Positions 1-7,674 are shown, counted from the first letter of the stretch. The stretch is DNA of 24,651 bases from 38-11 sp927435965 (GCA_927435965.1 CAKMKB010000164.1:1-24651); one strand, 5' to 3'. A program made the numbers and translations. The notes: generated by a model not told the origin, from the sequence alone.

Positions 1-3
1 TAT

Positions 4-287
4 AGGTAGTGTAAAGTAACGTATGAAAAAAAAGGTCAAGGGAAGTGACTAGACAAATCCTGAAAATTCAAGCAGCTGACGTCGCCCTTGACAGCAAACC
101 CTAGCAATGCTGGTAAAAAATACCGACGGCGATTACTCAAGAACAGATGGCACTCATCGCGTCGTTAAGAGACAGTATAGCATTGCGATGGTTGTGCCAT
201 CAAGGGCGACGTCAGCTGTTTGAATTTTCAGGATTTGTCTAGTCACTTCCCTTGACCTTTTTTTTCATACGTTACTTTACACTACCT
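4..287. repeat. Near-perfect 87-bp inverted repeat with structured centre (MITE-like)
   Basis: The left arm (5-91) and right arm (200-286) are reverse complements with one mismatch, C versus T, in the stretch near 74 and 219; the flanking bases 4 and 287 also pair. The outer ends read GGTAGTGTAAAGTAACGTAT inward from both sides. The 108-bp centre (92-199) holds no open frame of note but has its own short inverted repeats: 147-153 with 194-200, 155-160 with 185-190, and the competing pair 124-133 with 156-164. The size, long terminal repeats and lack of coding capacity fit a miniature inverted-repeat transposable element. The TGTAAAGT-like end loosely recalls IS256-family ends, which is a weak inference. 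No target duplication is visible, because only 3-4 bases lie to its left in the window. It starts 30 bp beyond the cobB stop, so it could also end cob transcription. Confidence 0.7.
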
Positions 288-316
288 TTCTGACACTTCA
301 TTTTAGCTCTAAATTA

Positions 317-1702
317 TTATCTCGTTTCATTTCTCCTGCTTTTCCCATAGGCCAAAGCTTTTTGATATACGGATTGAATCCATTCCAATTGGCTGTAATA
401 GTGAAGATGTCCATAATGACTGATACCACTGCCTTTCACATATCCACATTGCCAACTTTTACTGATTTCATTGCTCTTGGTTTTATATAGAGATAGGGCT
501 TTTACCTCTTTGATCTCATCGCGAGATCTGTGGAACTCATGTAATCTGATTTCTCCATTTGATTCTCCATATAGACACGGTGCCTGTATTCTTGCTGTTG
601 AATAGCCAAACCTTTGTAGACGGTTGGTCATTTCGGTATAACCTCTCAGATAGCCTGTCATATCATAGGTGTTTCCTTCCAAGTCAATCATTTTTTCGCA
701 CAGGTACATCATTCCCCCACATTCCGAGAGATAAGGCAATCCGTGTTCTAGACGTCTCTTCAAATCCTGTCGAAGAGAAGCATTTTTCTCCAGTTGATCA
801 GCAAATACTTCAGGAAAGCCACCTCCCAGAATTACGAGGTCGAGGAAATCAGGTATAAATGTACTCTCAATGGGACTGAAAGGAATCACTTCCCCTCCCA
901 TCTCCCTCAACAAATCTATATTATCTTCATAATAAAAGTTAAAAGCTTTATCATATGCCAACCCTATGCGGACCGGAACTTGCTTCTGAATCAATGGTGA
1001 TTCATAATGGATTGGTATCCGCCTTTTTCCAAGTTCGTATAGCCCTTTCCAATCCAGGGTCTGACTTAGTCTTTTTTTTAGCAGATTCAACTTAGTGGTA
1101 AAATCTTGCATCTCCCATACGGGTGTAAGACCTAAATGGCGTTCCTTTAACGACAGTTCAGGAATGTTCTCCACATAGCCGTAAACTGTGACTGATAACT
1201 CCTTTTCAACAATTTCTTTTAAAAGACGATAATGTGAATCACTGACTTGATTGAATATGATCCCTTGAATACTATTCGACGCATCATAGTCTATAAACCC
1301 TTTTATCAGTGGTACCACACTTCCTGCCATGCCTTTACCGTTTACAACTAAAACGGTAGGCACACCGATAACCTTTGATAAGTAAGCTGTACTACCAATC
1401 AGTGAAGACATTTCTTTGCCGTCAAAGTATCCCATGACGCCTTCAATAATGGCCATTTCACATCCGGCTAGATTTTTTTCAAAAAGATATCGATTGGTAT
1501 GATGATCCAATAACCAGGTGTCCAAGTTTCTGCCTTTTCGCCCTGTAATGACACTATGGTAAGCCGTGTCAATATAATCAGGTCCTGTTTTGTAAGGCTG
1601 AACAGCCATTTTTTCTGACAGCAGAGCCATTAAACCTAATGAAACAGTGGTTTTCCCTGAACCGCTATGGGTTCCTGCTATAATGATTGATGGTGTCATC
1701 AT
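317..1702 (-). CDS. cobB: Cobyrinic acid a,c-diamide synthase (CobB/CbiA)
   Basis: This enzyme amidates the a and c side chains of the corrin ring using ATP and glutamine. The 461-residue length is normal for the family. The N-terminal P-loop domain carries GTHSGSGKTT (residues 10-19), and the following YKTGPDYID stretch (about 37-45) is typical of CbiA. The C-terminal class I glutamine amidotransferase domain has its nucleophile in LSECGG (Cys328) and the histidine region GHLHYYS (about 431-437). The start is one of two adjacent ATG codons, 7 bp after a GGGAGG ribosome binding site; the first is chosen. It follows cobC directly, with the cobC stop touching its start, so the two are co-transcribed and both lie behind the B12 riboswitch. 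It is the last gene of the cob cluster, with the long inverted repeat just downstream. The family may act on cobyrinate or hydrogenobyrinate; the anaerobic substrate is inferred from the context. Confidence 0.93.
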   Translation of the reverse strand: MMTPSIIIAGTHSGSGKTTVSLGLMALLSEKMAVQPYKTGPDYIDTAYHSVITGRKGRNLDTWLLDHHTNRYLFEKNLAGCEMAIIEGVMGYFDGKEMSSLIGSTAYLSKVIGVPTVLVVNGKGMAGSVVPLIKGFIDYDASNSIQGIIFNQVSDSHYRLLKEIVEKELSVTVYGYVENIPELSLKERHLGLTPVWEMQDFTTKLNLLKKRLSQTLDWKGLYELGKRRIPIHYESPLIQKQVPVRIGLAYDKAFNFYYEDNIDLLREMGGEVIPFSPIESTFIPDFLDLVILGGGFPEVFADQLEKNASLRQDLKRRLEHGLPYLSECGGMMYLCEKMIDLEGNTYDMTGYLRGYTEMTNRLQRFGYSTARIQAPCLYGESNGEIRLHEFHRSRDEIKEVKALSLYKTKSNEISKSWQCGYVKGSGISHYGHLHYYSQLEWIQSVYQKALAYGKSRRNETR

Positions 1703-2284
1703 TTATTGTCCTCCCTCTTTAAGATTTCTGTTGTCTAACTGTACATAAGTTCCATTAGGGATGAGATTTCTTTCCATTTTCATTGCTTCAGGAGATATTC
1801 CCTGCAAATAGTTTAGATAAATTTCTATAACGGTGCCATGAGTGACAATGCCGATAGGCTCATTATGCTTTTCAGCTAGACTATCTATGGATACAATCAC
1901 TCTCTCCATTCCAGATGATATTTTTTCAGCCAAGGGAATCTGAACTGCTCCCCCGTTTTGATGCCATGTCAGCCACTCCTTCGGAAACTGACTACTGATT
2001 TGATCATAAGTCATTCCTTGCCAAACACCAAAGTTAAGCTCTTTTAATGCATCCACTACTTCTACCTGAACATTTAAAATATCTCCCAAGATTTGAGCAG
2101 AATATCTGGCACGACATAAGGGACTTGTGAAAATACGTTTCCATTGCTGAGTAGTTTTCAATTGATTAGCTAACGAATGTATTTGTTGGACTCCTTGAGC
2201 ATTCAAATTAATATCTAGCTGGCCTTGCATTCTCTTTTCAATATTCCAATCAGTTTGACCATGACGTATTAGGGTTATCGACAA
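1703..2284 (-). CDS. cobC: Alpha-ribazole-5'-phosphate phosphatase (CobC, histidine phosphatase family)
   Basis: This is a phosphoglycerate-mutase-like phosphatase. It carries the catalytic LIRHGQTDWN motif at its N terminus, a TSPLCRARYSA arginine motif and a second catalytic histidine in GIVTHGT. In the B12 pathway such enzymes remove the phosphate from alpha-ribazole phosphate or adenosylcobalamin phosphate. The specific role here is inferred from its place between the B12 riboswitch and cobB. Start choice: a GTG at 2293 would extend the protein by three residues, but that GTG is itself part of the Shine-Dalgarno sequence GAGGTGAT. The TTG at 2284 lies 6 bp after GAGGTG and gives MSITLIRHG, the usual family beginning, so I use it. 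The sequence closest to the start is the tail of the riboswitch terminator. If its role in B12 synthesis were wrong, it would be a general histidine phosphatase. Confidence 0.87.
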   Translation of the reverse strand: MSITLIRHGQTDWNIEKRMQGQLDINLNAQGVQQIHSLANQLKTTQQWKRIFTSPLCRARYSAQILGDILNVQVEVVDALKELNFGVWQGMTYDQISSQFPKEWLTWHQNGGAVQIPLAEKISSGMERVIVSIDSLAEKHNEPIGIVTHGTVIEIYLNYLQGISPEAMKMERNLIPNGTYVQLDNRNLKEGGQ

Positions 2285-2297
2285 TTTTATCACCTCA

Positions 2298-2329
2298 AAA
2301 TAAAAAACACCCTGCCGAAGACAAGGTGT
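2298..2329 (-). terminator. Rho-independent terminator of the B12 riboswitch
   Basis: Read on the minus strand, ACACCTTG pairs with CAGGGTGT (one G-U pair) around a TCTTCGG loop, followed by a T-rich run at 2298-2306. It lies only about 14-20 bp before the cobC start and downstream of the riboswitch aptamer. This is the layout of a transcription-attenuation expression platform: B12 bound gives terminator on. Whether an alternative antiterminator exists cannot be settled by eye. Confidence 0.85.
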
Positions 2330-2349
2330 GTGTTTACAAAAAAATAGAC

Positions 2350-2551
2350 ACTAACTTCCCGCCGAAGTAGTTGATACATGCTTAATGGCAGGTCTCCTGG
2401 CTTGCAATCTACCTACTCTTCCTACCTTCCCGTTTTCACAGTGGCAATTTTGGAATTTCGTCATGCTTACAGTAGCGGGGGCTGCAGAGGTTTCTCACCT
2501 CTTTCCCTCTTAGCTCTATTAATAAAAGAACCATCAAACGATTAAATTGTT
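2350..2551 (-). promoter_or_regulatory. Cobalamin (B12) riboswitch
   Basis: The minus strand shows the conserved elements in order: a TGGTTC segment near 2530-2537, AGAGGGAA near 2510, GCAGCCCCCGCTACTG (about 2473-2488), a GGGAAGGT segment near 2428-2435, and the B12 box AGCCAGGAGACCTGCC (2387-2402). After the B12 box a small hairpin pairs 2350-2358 with 2364-2371 around a GGCGG-containing loop. That loop can pair with the CCCGC at 2475-2479, as expected for the L5-L13 kissing loop of class I cobalamin riboswitches; this last pairing is inferred. The terminator at 2298-2329 follows. By family knowledge, adenosylcobalamin or a related corrinoid switches off the downstream genes, here cobC and cobB. 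The aptamer limits are approximate. Confidence 0.95.
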
Positions 2552-2557
2552 ATCAAT

Positions 2558-2586
2558 ACTATATCGGATTGAGAAAATAAAATCAA
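2558..2586 (-). promoter_or_regulatory. Predicted sigma-A promoter of the riboswitch-cobC-cobB unit
   Basis: On the minus strand, TTGATT (2581-2586) and TATAGT (2558-2563) are separated by exactly 17 bp. The -35 box overlaps the cobD stop codon. Transcription would begin near 2551, just before the riboswitch aptamer. This makes the riboswitch-controlled genes a separate transcription unit, although read-through from cobQ-cbiB-cobD would also pass through the switch. Confidence 0.65.
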
Positions 2587-3617
2587 TCCTTTTTCACCAA
2601 ATTATTAAATTCTCTTAATGCCTCTATCAAACAATCGTTGTCAGCACAAGACTTGACAGCTATTCGAATATATTTCCCATCCAACGACTTAAAATTACGT
2701 GTATGTCTTACCACGATACTTTTTTCTAAAAGGAATCTAATGATTTCTTCGTCATTTTTCACAGATAATAGAAAGTAATTAACCTCTGTTGGCTGAGTTT
2801 TATATCCAAGTGATTTGATTTCTTTGACCATGCGAATTCTTTCTTCGGCATAGAAAGATTTTGTCTCTTTCAAGTAATTTTGGTTTCTTAAAAAGGCCAT
2901 CCCCAAAACTTGAGCGACCCCATTAACACTCCATGTAGGATGTGTTGCTTTTAAACTGGATATCCTTCTCCTGTGTCCCAGACAATAGCCTAATCTTATG
3001 CCAGACAAGCCATAGATTTTGGTCAATGATCTTAATATCAGCAAGTACTCATTTTCTTTGATCCAATGGGAAGTTGGTTTTATATAATCCAAGAAATAAT
3101 GATAAGCTTCATCTAAGACAAGGATTATTTTGTTTTCTTGGCAATATCTTGCGATTGCTTCCATTTTTTGATTATCCATCACTTGTCCTGTAGGATTGTT
3201 TGGATTGCAAATAAAAAGGAAGTCACAATGTTCCAATTGAAAGATTTTATCTTCACTAAACAAATCTACAATCTCATAGTTATATGCCTTCAATGCTTTT
3301 TCATATTCGCCATATAAGGGTTGCAGCAAAGCCGCTTTACCATTAGGCTTTTGAGAAACCATCTGATAGATGGCTTCATTAGAACCATTGAAAAACATCA
3401 CTTGCTCTATTTCAACACCTTCTTGGTCTCCAATTAGTGTTCTCAACGATATGCACTCATCGTCCGGATATTCTCCTATAATAGACCACCAGTCAATCTT
3501 TGGCTTTTGTAAAAACGGTACCACATTGGTGTTCGTGCTGAAGTCCAATATCTTTTCGGGTATGGGTATCCCAAAACTCTCAAAGACTTTCTCTGGGTTT
3601 GCGCCATGCATTCTCAT
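2583..3617 (-). CDS. cobD: L-threonine-O-3-phosphate decarboxylase (CobD)
   Basis: This is a PLP-dependent fold-type I enzyme. It decarboxylates threonine phosphate to (R)-1-amino-2-propanol phosphate, the arm joining the corrin to the nucleotide loop. In the 344-residue product, MHGANPEKV at the N terminus is a CobD signature. CNPNNPTG (about 137-144), DEAYHYF (Asp169, Tyr172) and SLTKIYGLSGIRLGY mark the cofactor site, with the Schiff-base lysine at 200 and a conserved arginine at 207. The frame is open back to 3866, but that extension lies inside cbiB and is an artefact. The ATG at 3617 is 6 bp after an AGGAGG site and overlaps the cbiB stop by four bases (ATGA), so translation is probably coupled. 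It may be confused with histidinol-phosphate aminotransferase, which is related; the cob context and N terminus favour CobD. Confidence 0.92.
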   Translation of the reverse strand: MRMHGANPEKVFESFGIPIPEKILDFSTNTNVVPFLQKPKIDWWSIIGEYPDDECISLRTLIGDQEGVEIEQVMFFNGSNEAIYQMVSQKPNGKAALLQPLYGEYEKALKAYNYEIVDLFSEDKIFQLEHCDFLFICNPNNPTGQVMDNQKMEAIARYCQENKIILVLDEAYHYFLDYIKPTSHWIKENEYLLILRSLTKIYGLSGIRLGYCLGHRRRISSLKATHPTWSVNGVAQVLGMAFLRNQNYLKETKSFYAEERIRMVKEIKSLGYKTQPTEVNYFLLSVKNDEEIIRFLLEKSIVVRHTRNFKSLDGKYIRIAVKSCADNDCLIEALREFNNLVKKD

Positions 3618-4552
3618 GCCCATCCTCCTATAATCAACAGTAACACCAACATATAAGCAACGCCATATAAGATGCTGTTGCTTTTTCGGATGTCTGATGC
3701 TTCTAAGTCTTTTTTCTGATCGCCAATAGTAGGTTTTGATACCATCTTGCCAAAATAGCGACTGTCTCCTCCTAGCTGAATCCCCAAAAGACCCGCCGTT
3801 ACACTTTCCGGATGTCCTGAATTGGGGCTTTTGTGGTTCTTTCTGTCTCTTAAAAAAACGCGCCAACCTGAATAGGTATCGTACCCTAAGATTTTTCCTA
3901 AAAATAACATCATCACACTGCCTAGCCTAGCCGGCAATAGATTGGCTAAATCATCCAGTTTAGCAGAAAAATACCCAAATTTTAGGTAGCGTTCATTTTT
4001 ATACCCAACCATAGAATCTAATGTGTTGATTGCTTTATATAAGTAGCCAAACAGCAATCCATGTCCCCAAAGACTACCCAGGGCCATATAAAAAACAGGC
4101 GCTACCAAGCCATCAATGGTGTTTTCTGAAGATGTTTCAATAGCAGCTCTAATTATCTCTTCTTTTGTCAGCATATCAGTATCTCTTCCTACCAACATTC
4201 CAATCTGCTGCCTTGCTATAGTCAAATCATTCTGATCGATACTAGGAATAATGGCCTCTGTAAAATCCCTGAGGCTTTTAGCTGAAGGAATCAAATACAT
4301 GAGATAGATTCCCATAGTCCATTGCAGAACAACATGGGTATTGACTATTCTTTCTATTATAAAAACAACAGCACCAGTTGCCAGCAAAGTAAGAACTGTA
4401 AAGACAAAACCTCTCATTTTTTGACTTGTCTTGCTATAAAGCAGCCCTTCAAACCATTCAATTAATTTTCCAACCATAACAACTGGATGCATTCCAACAC
4501 ATCTGTCCCCTATAAAATGATCTGCCAATATGGCGAATGCCACTTGAATCAT
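3614..4552 (-). CDS. cbiB: Adenosylcobinamide-phosphate synthase (CbiB), membrane protein
   Basis: CbiB attaches aminopropanol (or its phosphate) to adenosylcobyric acid. The 312 residues contain several hydrophobic segments, including about residues 45-65, 68-90, 150-175 and the C-terminal VAYMLVLLLIIGGWA, as expected for this integral membrane protein. Conserved family stretches are visible: GDRCVGMHPVVMVGKLI near the N terminus, SSENTIDGLVAPVFY, YKAINTLDSMVGY and FSAKLDDLANLLPARL. It overlaps cobQ upstream and cobD downstream by four bases each (ATGA in both cases), giving a tightly coupled cobQ-cbiB-cobD block. CobD makes the substrate that CbiB uses, so the order fits the pathway. Confidence 0.95.
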   Translation of the reverse strand: MIQVAFAILADHFIGDRCVGMHPVVMVGKLIEWFEGLLYSKTSQKMRGFVFTVLTLLATGAVVFIIERIVNTHVVLQWTMGIYLMYLIPSAKSLRDFTEAIIPSIDQNDLTIARQQIGMLVGRDTDMLTKEEIIRAAIETSSENTIDGLVAPVFYMALGSLWGHGLLFGYLYKAINTLDSMVGYKNERYLKFGYFSAKLDDLANLLPARLGSVMMLFLGKILGYDTYSGWRVFLRDRKNHKSPNSGHPESVTAGLLGIQLGGDSRYFGKMVSKPTIGDQKKDLEASDIRKSNSILYGVAYMLVLLLIIGGWA

Positions 4553-6036
4553 TGGCCTTCTCCTTGAATTAGTTGCATAATATAGTCCATATCTAAATAC
4601 TTCTCTGCATATTCAGCCAATTTCTCATAAGAGTATTCCTTTATTTGGGCTGTATTAACTAGTGGCAAAGCTTCTCTGCCATCATTGGTTCTAATCTTAT
4701 TCAACCATTGGTTTCTAAAGTCATCATTATGGAAAATATGATGAAGATAAGTACCAAATATGCGACCATTTTCTGATAAACAACCTTCTTCCACGCCTTG
4801 TGAATCCACCATAAAAGGTAAACATCCTTCTCTTTGAGATTGTCCTAAATGTATCTCATAGCCTTCCACCGCCACTGATTTATCATAAGCATTAGTTATG
4901 CCACTATTTTGACGCACCGATTTATCAATAGTAAAGACCGTTTTTACTGGCAGTATTCCAAGACCTTCCATAAACTCATTACCTTTCTGATCCATAAAGT
5001 AGGGGTCTTCGATAGATGTGCCTAGCATTTGGTATCCACCACATATGCCTGCTATAAAACCACCCTTTTTATAATACTCTTTAAGCTTTTTGGCGAGTCC
5101 ATTATCATATAGCGTAGACAAATCGTCCATAGTACTCTTTGTGCCGGGAATAATTATGGCATGGGGATTACCAAAATGATTGGAGTTTTTTATAATACGT
5201 ATACTCACATCTTTCTCATGAATGAAAGGTTCTACATCTGTGTTGTTGCTTACCCTTTCCAAGTGTATAACACCTATATCAAGAGGATTTTCCACCTCGT
5301 ATTGGTATAACAGATGCCTACTTTGTGCATCTTCCGTCTCAATGTAGACATCCTCTATCATAGGCAATACTCCCACAACTTTGATGTCATACTGTTTTTC
5401 CAACCAATCCAAACCATCTTGCAAAAGTCGGACATCACCGCGAAATTTGTTAAAAATAACGCCTTTAAATCGATGCCTATGTTCTTTTAAGAGTTCTAAT
5501 GTTCCCACAATGCTAGCAAATGATCCTCCTCTGTCAATGTCTGTAACAAGGATTACACTGGCATCTGCCAACTCGGCCACTCGCATATTTACAATTTCCC
5601 GGTCATTCAAGTTCACCTCAGCAGGAGATCCCGCGCCTTCTATCACTAAGCATTTGTATTGTCCATGTAAGATTTGAAGCGCTTTTTCTATTGCTTCAAT
5701 ACCATAAGTCATCGCAAAGTCTTTACGATAATCCATGCCTGTGTAGCTTTTGAAAACTTTTCCAAACAAAACAACTTCACTGTGGGTATCTCTAGTAGGC
5801 TTCAATAATATAGGATTCATGTAAACCGATGCTAGTACTTTCGCAGCTTCTGCTTGAACACCCTGCGCTCTGGAAATTTCACAACCGTCTTCTGCAACAT
5901 AGGAGTTATTGGACATGTTTTGCGATTTGAATGGTGCCACTGAAATGCTTCTATTTGCCAACGCCCTACATAAAGCTGTCGTCACGTAGCTTTTACCTGC
6001 ATCTGAGCTAGTTCCTTGGATCATTATATTCTTCAA
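4549..6036 (-). CDS. cobQ: Cobyric acid synthase (CobQ/CbiP)
   Basis: CobQ amidates side chains b, d, e and g of adenosylcobyrinic acid diamide, using ATP and glutamine. The N-terminal domain has the P-loop IQGTSSDAGKS (6-16), and SQNMSNNSYV follows as in the family. The C-terminal glutaminase domain has its nucleophile in GICGGYQMLG (Cys332) and the histidine region FGTYLHHIFH (about 428-436). Start choice: upstream TTG (6051) and ATG (6048) codons precede or form the ribosome binding site GGAGG at 6042-6046. The TTG at 6036 sits 5 bp after GGAGG and gives MKNIMIQGTSSDAGKS, which matches the usual family beginning, so I place the start there (495 residues). It is the first gene of the cob cluster, behind its own promoter, with no riboswitch in front. 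Confidence 0.93.
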   Translation of the reverse strand: MKNIMIQGTSSDAGKSYVTTALCRALANRSISVAPFKSQNMSNNSYVAEDGCEISRAQGVQAEAAKVLASVYMNPILLKPTRDTHSEVVLFGKVFKSYTGMDYRKDFAMTYGIEAIEKALQILHGQYKCLVIEGAGSPAEVNLNDREIVNMRVAELADASVILVTDIDRGGSFASIVGTLELLKEHRHRFKGVIFNKFRGDVRLLQDGLDWLEKQYDIKVVGVLPMIEDVYIETEDAQSRHLLYQYEVENPLDIGVIHLERVSNNTDVEPFIHEKDVSIRIIKNSNHFGNPHAIIIPGTKSTMDDLSTLYDNGLAKKLKEYYKKGGFIAGICGGYQMLGTSIEDPYFMDQKGNEFMEGLGILPVKTVFTIDKSVRQNSGITNAYDKSVAVEGYEIHLGQSQREGCLPFMVDSQGVEEGCLSENGRIFGTYLHHIFHNDDFRNQWLNKIRTNDGREALPLVNTAQIKEYSYEKLAEYAEKYLDMDYIMQLIQGEGQ

Positions 6037-6070
6037 GTTGTCCTCCATCAATTATAGGTTTGCGATATTT

Positions 6071-6100
6071 ATTTTATCATTAAAGCTGTCTTTTATTCAA
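6071..6100 (-). promoter_or_regulatory. Predicted promoter of cobQ-cbiB-cobD
   Basis: On the minus strand TTGAAT (6095-6100) and TAAAAT (6071-6076) are 18 bp apart, and a TGA directly before the -10 box gives an extended -10 element. It lies between the yajC terminator and cobQ. The leader to cobQ is only about 30 bases, too short to hold a cobalamin riboswitch. Confidence 0.6.
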
Positions 6101-6112
6101 GGTGAAAACTGC

Positions 6113-6137
6113 AAAAAAAAAGCCTTTCGGCTTTTTT
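6113..6137 (-). terminator. Terminator after yajC
   Basis: AAAAAAGCC and GGCTTTTTT pair around a four-base loop, with a nine-base T run on the minus strand. The stem overlaps the yajC stop codon. The A/T arms are symmetric, so it could also act on plus-strand transcripts. It closes the hflX-to-yajC cluster before the cob promoter. Confidence 0.88.
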
Positions 6138-6528
6138 AATTCATTTCATCGTCTTCAGTCACATCAACTATTTCAGGTTCTACAGGAATCTCTTTCGTTT
6201 CCTCTACTGTTTCCTCAACATAGTCAGATGGATTAATCACACTGTGAACTGCCCATTTTTGTATTTTTATTCTCTGCTTAGCGTGCTCCATTTCAATAAC
6301 GATAAAATCATCTGTTATTTTGACAATTTTTCCGTGAAGACCGCCGATAGTGATAATTTCATCTCCTCTCTTAAGAGAAGCTCTCATATCTCTTACTTGC
6401 TTGTCTTTTTTACGCTGTGGTCTGATCAGCATAAAATAAAAGATAGCAAACATAGCTACCATAAATATTAAACTGGAACTACCTTGTCCACCTGCCAATA
6501 GTATGTTCATACTTGCTAGTGTGCTCAT
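6136..6528 (-). CDS. yajC: Preprotein translocase accessory subunit YajC
   Basis: YajC is a small single-span membrane protein that associates with SecDF and the SecYEG channel. The 130-residue product has a short periplasmic or extracellular N terminus, one hydrophobic segment at about 17-36 ending in FYFMLIRPQRKKDKQ (the family hallmark), and a small cytoplasmic domain with LKRGDEIITIGGLHGKI. The C-terminal tail is strongly acidic. The start ATG follows a GGAGG site that overlaps the end of tgt. The tgt-yajC pairing is widespread in bacteria. Here a terminator follows at once, so secDF is not in this transcript. Confidence 0.95.
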   Translation of the reverse strand: MSTLASMNILLAGGQGSSSLIFMVAMFAIFYFMLIRPQRKKDKQVRDMRASLKRGDEIITIGGLHGKIVKITDDFIVIEMEHAKQRIKIQKWAVHSVINPSDYVEETVEETKEIPVEPEIVDVTEDDEMN

Positions 6529-7665
6529 TTATACCTCCGTTGGATTATCTGCAAGATAACCGTATTTTTTATAAAACTCTCTCTTGAACTCAAGAAAGTT
6601 TTCTTCCTTAATAGCTATTCTAATATTTTTCATCAGATTTATCAAGAAGAAAAGATTATGGATAGTGGCCAGCCTACCGCCTAGTATCTCGTTTTCATTG
6701 AAAAGATGCCTGATGTAGGCTCTAGAATAGTTTTTGCAAGTGTAGCATTCACATTCAGGATCGATTGGTGAAAAATCGTTGCGATGAACTGCGTTCTTGA
6801 TTGTCAATCTACCCTGACTAGTTAAAAATCCACCATTTCTGGCCATTCTGGTTGGAAGGACACAATCCGCCATATCTATGCCTCTGGTCACCGCTTCAAA
6901 AATATAATCAGGGCTACCGACTCCCATCAGATATCTTGGTTTGTTTCTAGGCATTGCCTCCACGATGTAATCCAGTACATCATTCATGATCTCTGCCGGT
7001 TCCCCAACACTAAGACCACCGATAGCATACCCTGGAAGGTCCAGTTCGATCAATTGCTTCAGGCTTTCCAACCTCAGATCCTTGAACATGCTGCCTTGAA
7101 CAATCCCAAACAAAGCCTGGTTTTCTGTGTTCTTATGGGCTTCTTTGCATCTCTGTGCCCATCTGGTTGTTCTTTCCATTGAGTTTTTGGCATATTCGTA
7201 GGTTGCCGGGTAAGGTGTGCACTCATCAAATGCCATGATGATGTCCGAGCCAAGATAATTCTGGATTTCAATTGCCTTTTCAGGCGATATGAAATGGTCT
7301 GATCCGTCTATGTAGGACTTGAACTTGACCCCTTCTTCGGTTATTTTTCTCAAATTTCCAAGACTGAAAACCTGGAAGCCTCCACTATCTGTTAGTATAG
7401 GCCTGTCCCAGTTCATGAATTTGTGTAGTCCCCCAGCTTCTTTAATGATATCATGCCCCGGTCTAAGATACAAATGATAGGTATTGCTGAGTATTATCTG
7501 GGCATTGATGTCCTTAAGTTCTTCCGGTGTCATGGTCTTGACTGTGGCTTTAGTACCAACAGGCATAAAAATCGGGGTTTCTATGACACCATGGGGTGTT
7601 GTAATCTCTCCCAATCTTGCTTTGCATTCTTTTGACTCGTATAACAGTTTAAAATCTATCGCCAT
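6529..7665 (-). CDS. tgt: tRNA-guanine transglycosylase (Tgt)
   Basis: Tgt swaps guanine-34 for preQ1 in tRNAs with a GUN anticodon, during queuosine synthesis. The 378-residue length is normal. Visible motifs are LTDSGGFQVFSL (Asp93 region, base recognition and catalysis), GGLSVGE (217-222), the catalytic aspartate region RGIDMADCVLPTR (261-273), and a zinc site with Cys305, Cys307, Cys310 and a histidine near 336. The start ATG follows GGAG in the nine-base gap after queA. QueA, encoded just upstream, acts on the preQ1-modified tRNA that Tgt makes, so the two form a functional pair. Confidence 0.97.
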   Translation of the reverse strand: MAIDFKLLYESKECKARLGEITTPHGVIETPIFMPVGTKATVKTMTPEELKDINAQIILSNTYHLYLRPGHDIIKEAGGLHKFMNWDRPILTDSGGFQVFSLGNLRKITEEGVKFKSYIDGSDHFISPEKAIEIQNYLGSDIIMAFDECTPYPATYEYAKNSMERTTRWAQRCKEAHKNTENQALFGIVQGSMFKDLRLESLKQLIELDLPGYAIGGLSVGEPAEIMNDVLDYIVEAMPRNKPRYLMGVGSPDYIFEAVTRGIDMADCVLPTRMARNGGFLTSQGRLTIKNAVHRNDFSPIDPECECYTCKNYSRAYIRHLFNENEILGGRLATIHNLFFLINLMKNIRIAIKEENFLEFKREFYKKYGYLADNPTEV

Positions 7666-7674
7666 AAGCTCTCC

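Noticed and set aside
92..199. CRISPR array or retron RNA in the left-end structure
   Set aside because: There are no regularly spaced direct repeats and no reverse transcriptase or cas gene nearby.
287..296. Target duplication for the inverted repeat
   Set aside because: Only TATA is visible on the left, and it does not match the bases at the right flank (TTTCTGACA), so no claim can be made within this window.
2583..3866. Long version of cobD with an 83-residue N-terminal extension
   Set aside because: The extra part lies wholly within cbiB in another frame and does not resemble any CobD. The ATG at 3617 has an AGGAGG site and the normal N terminus.
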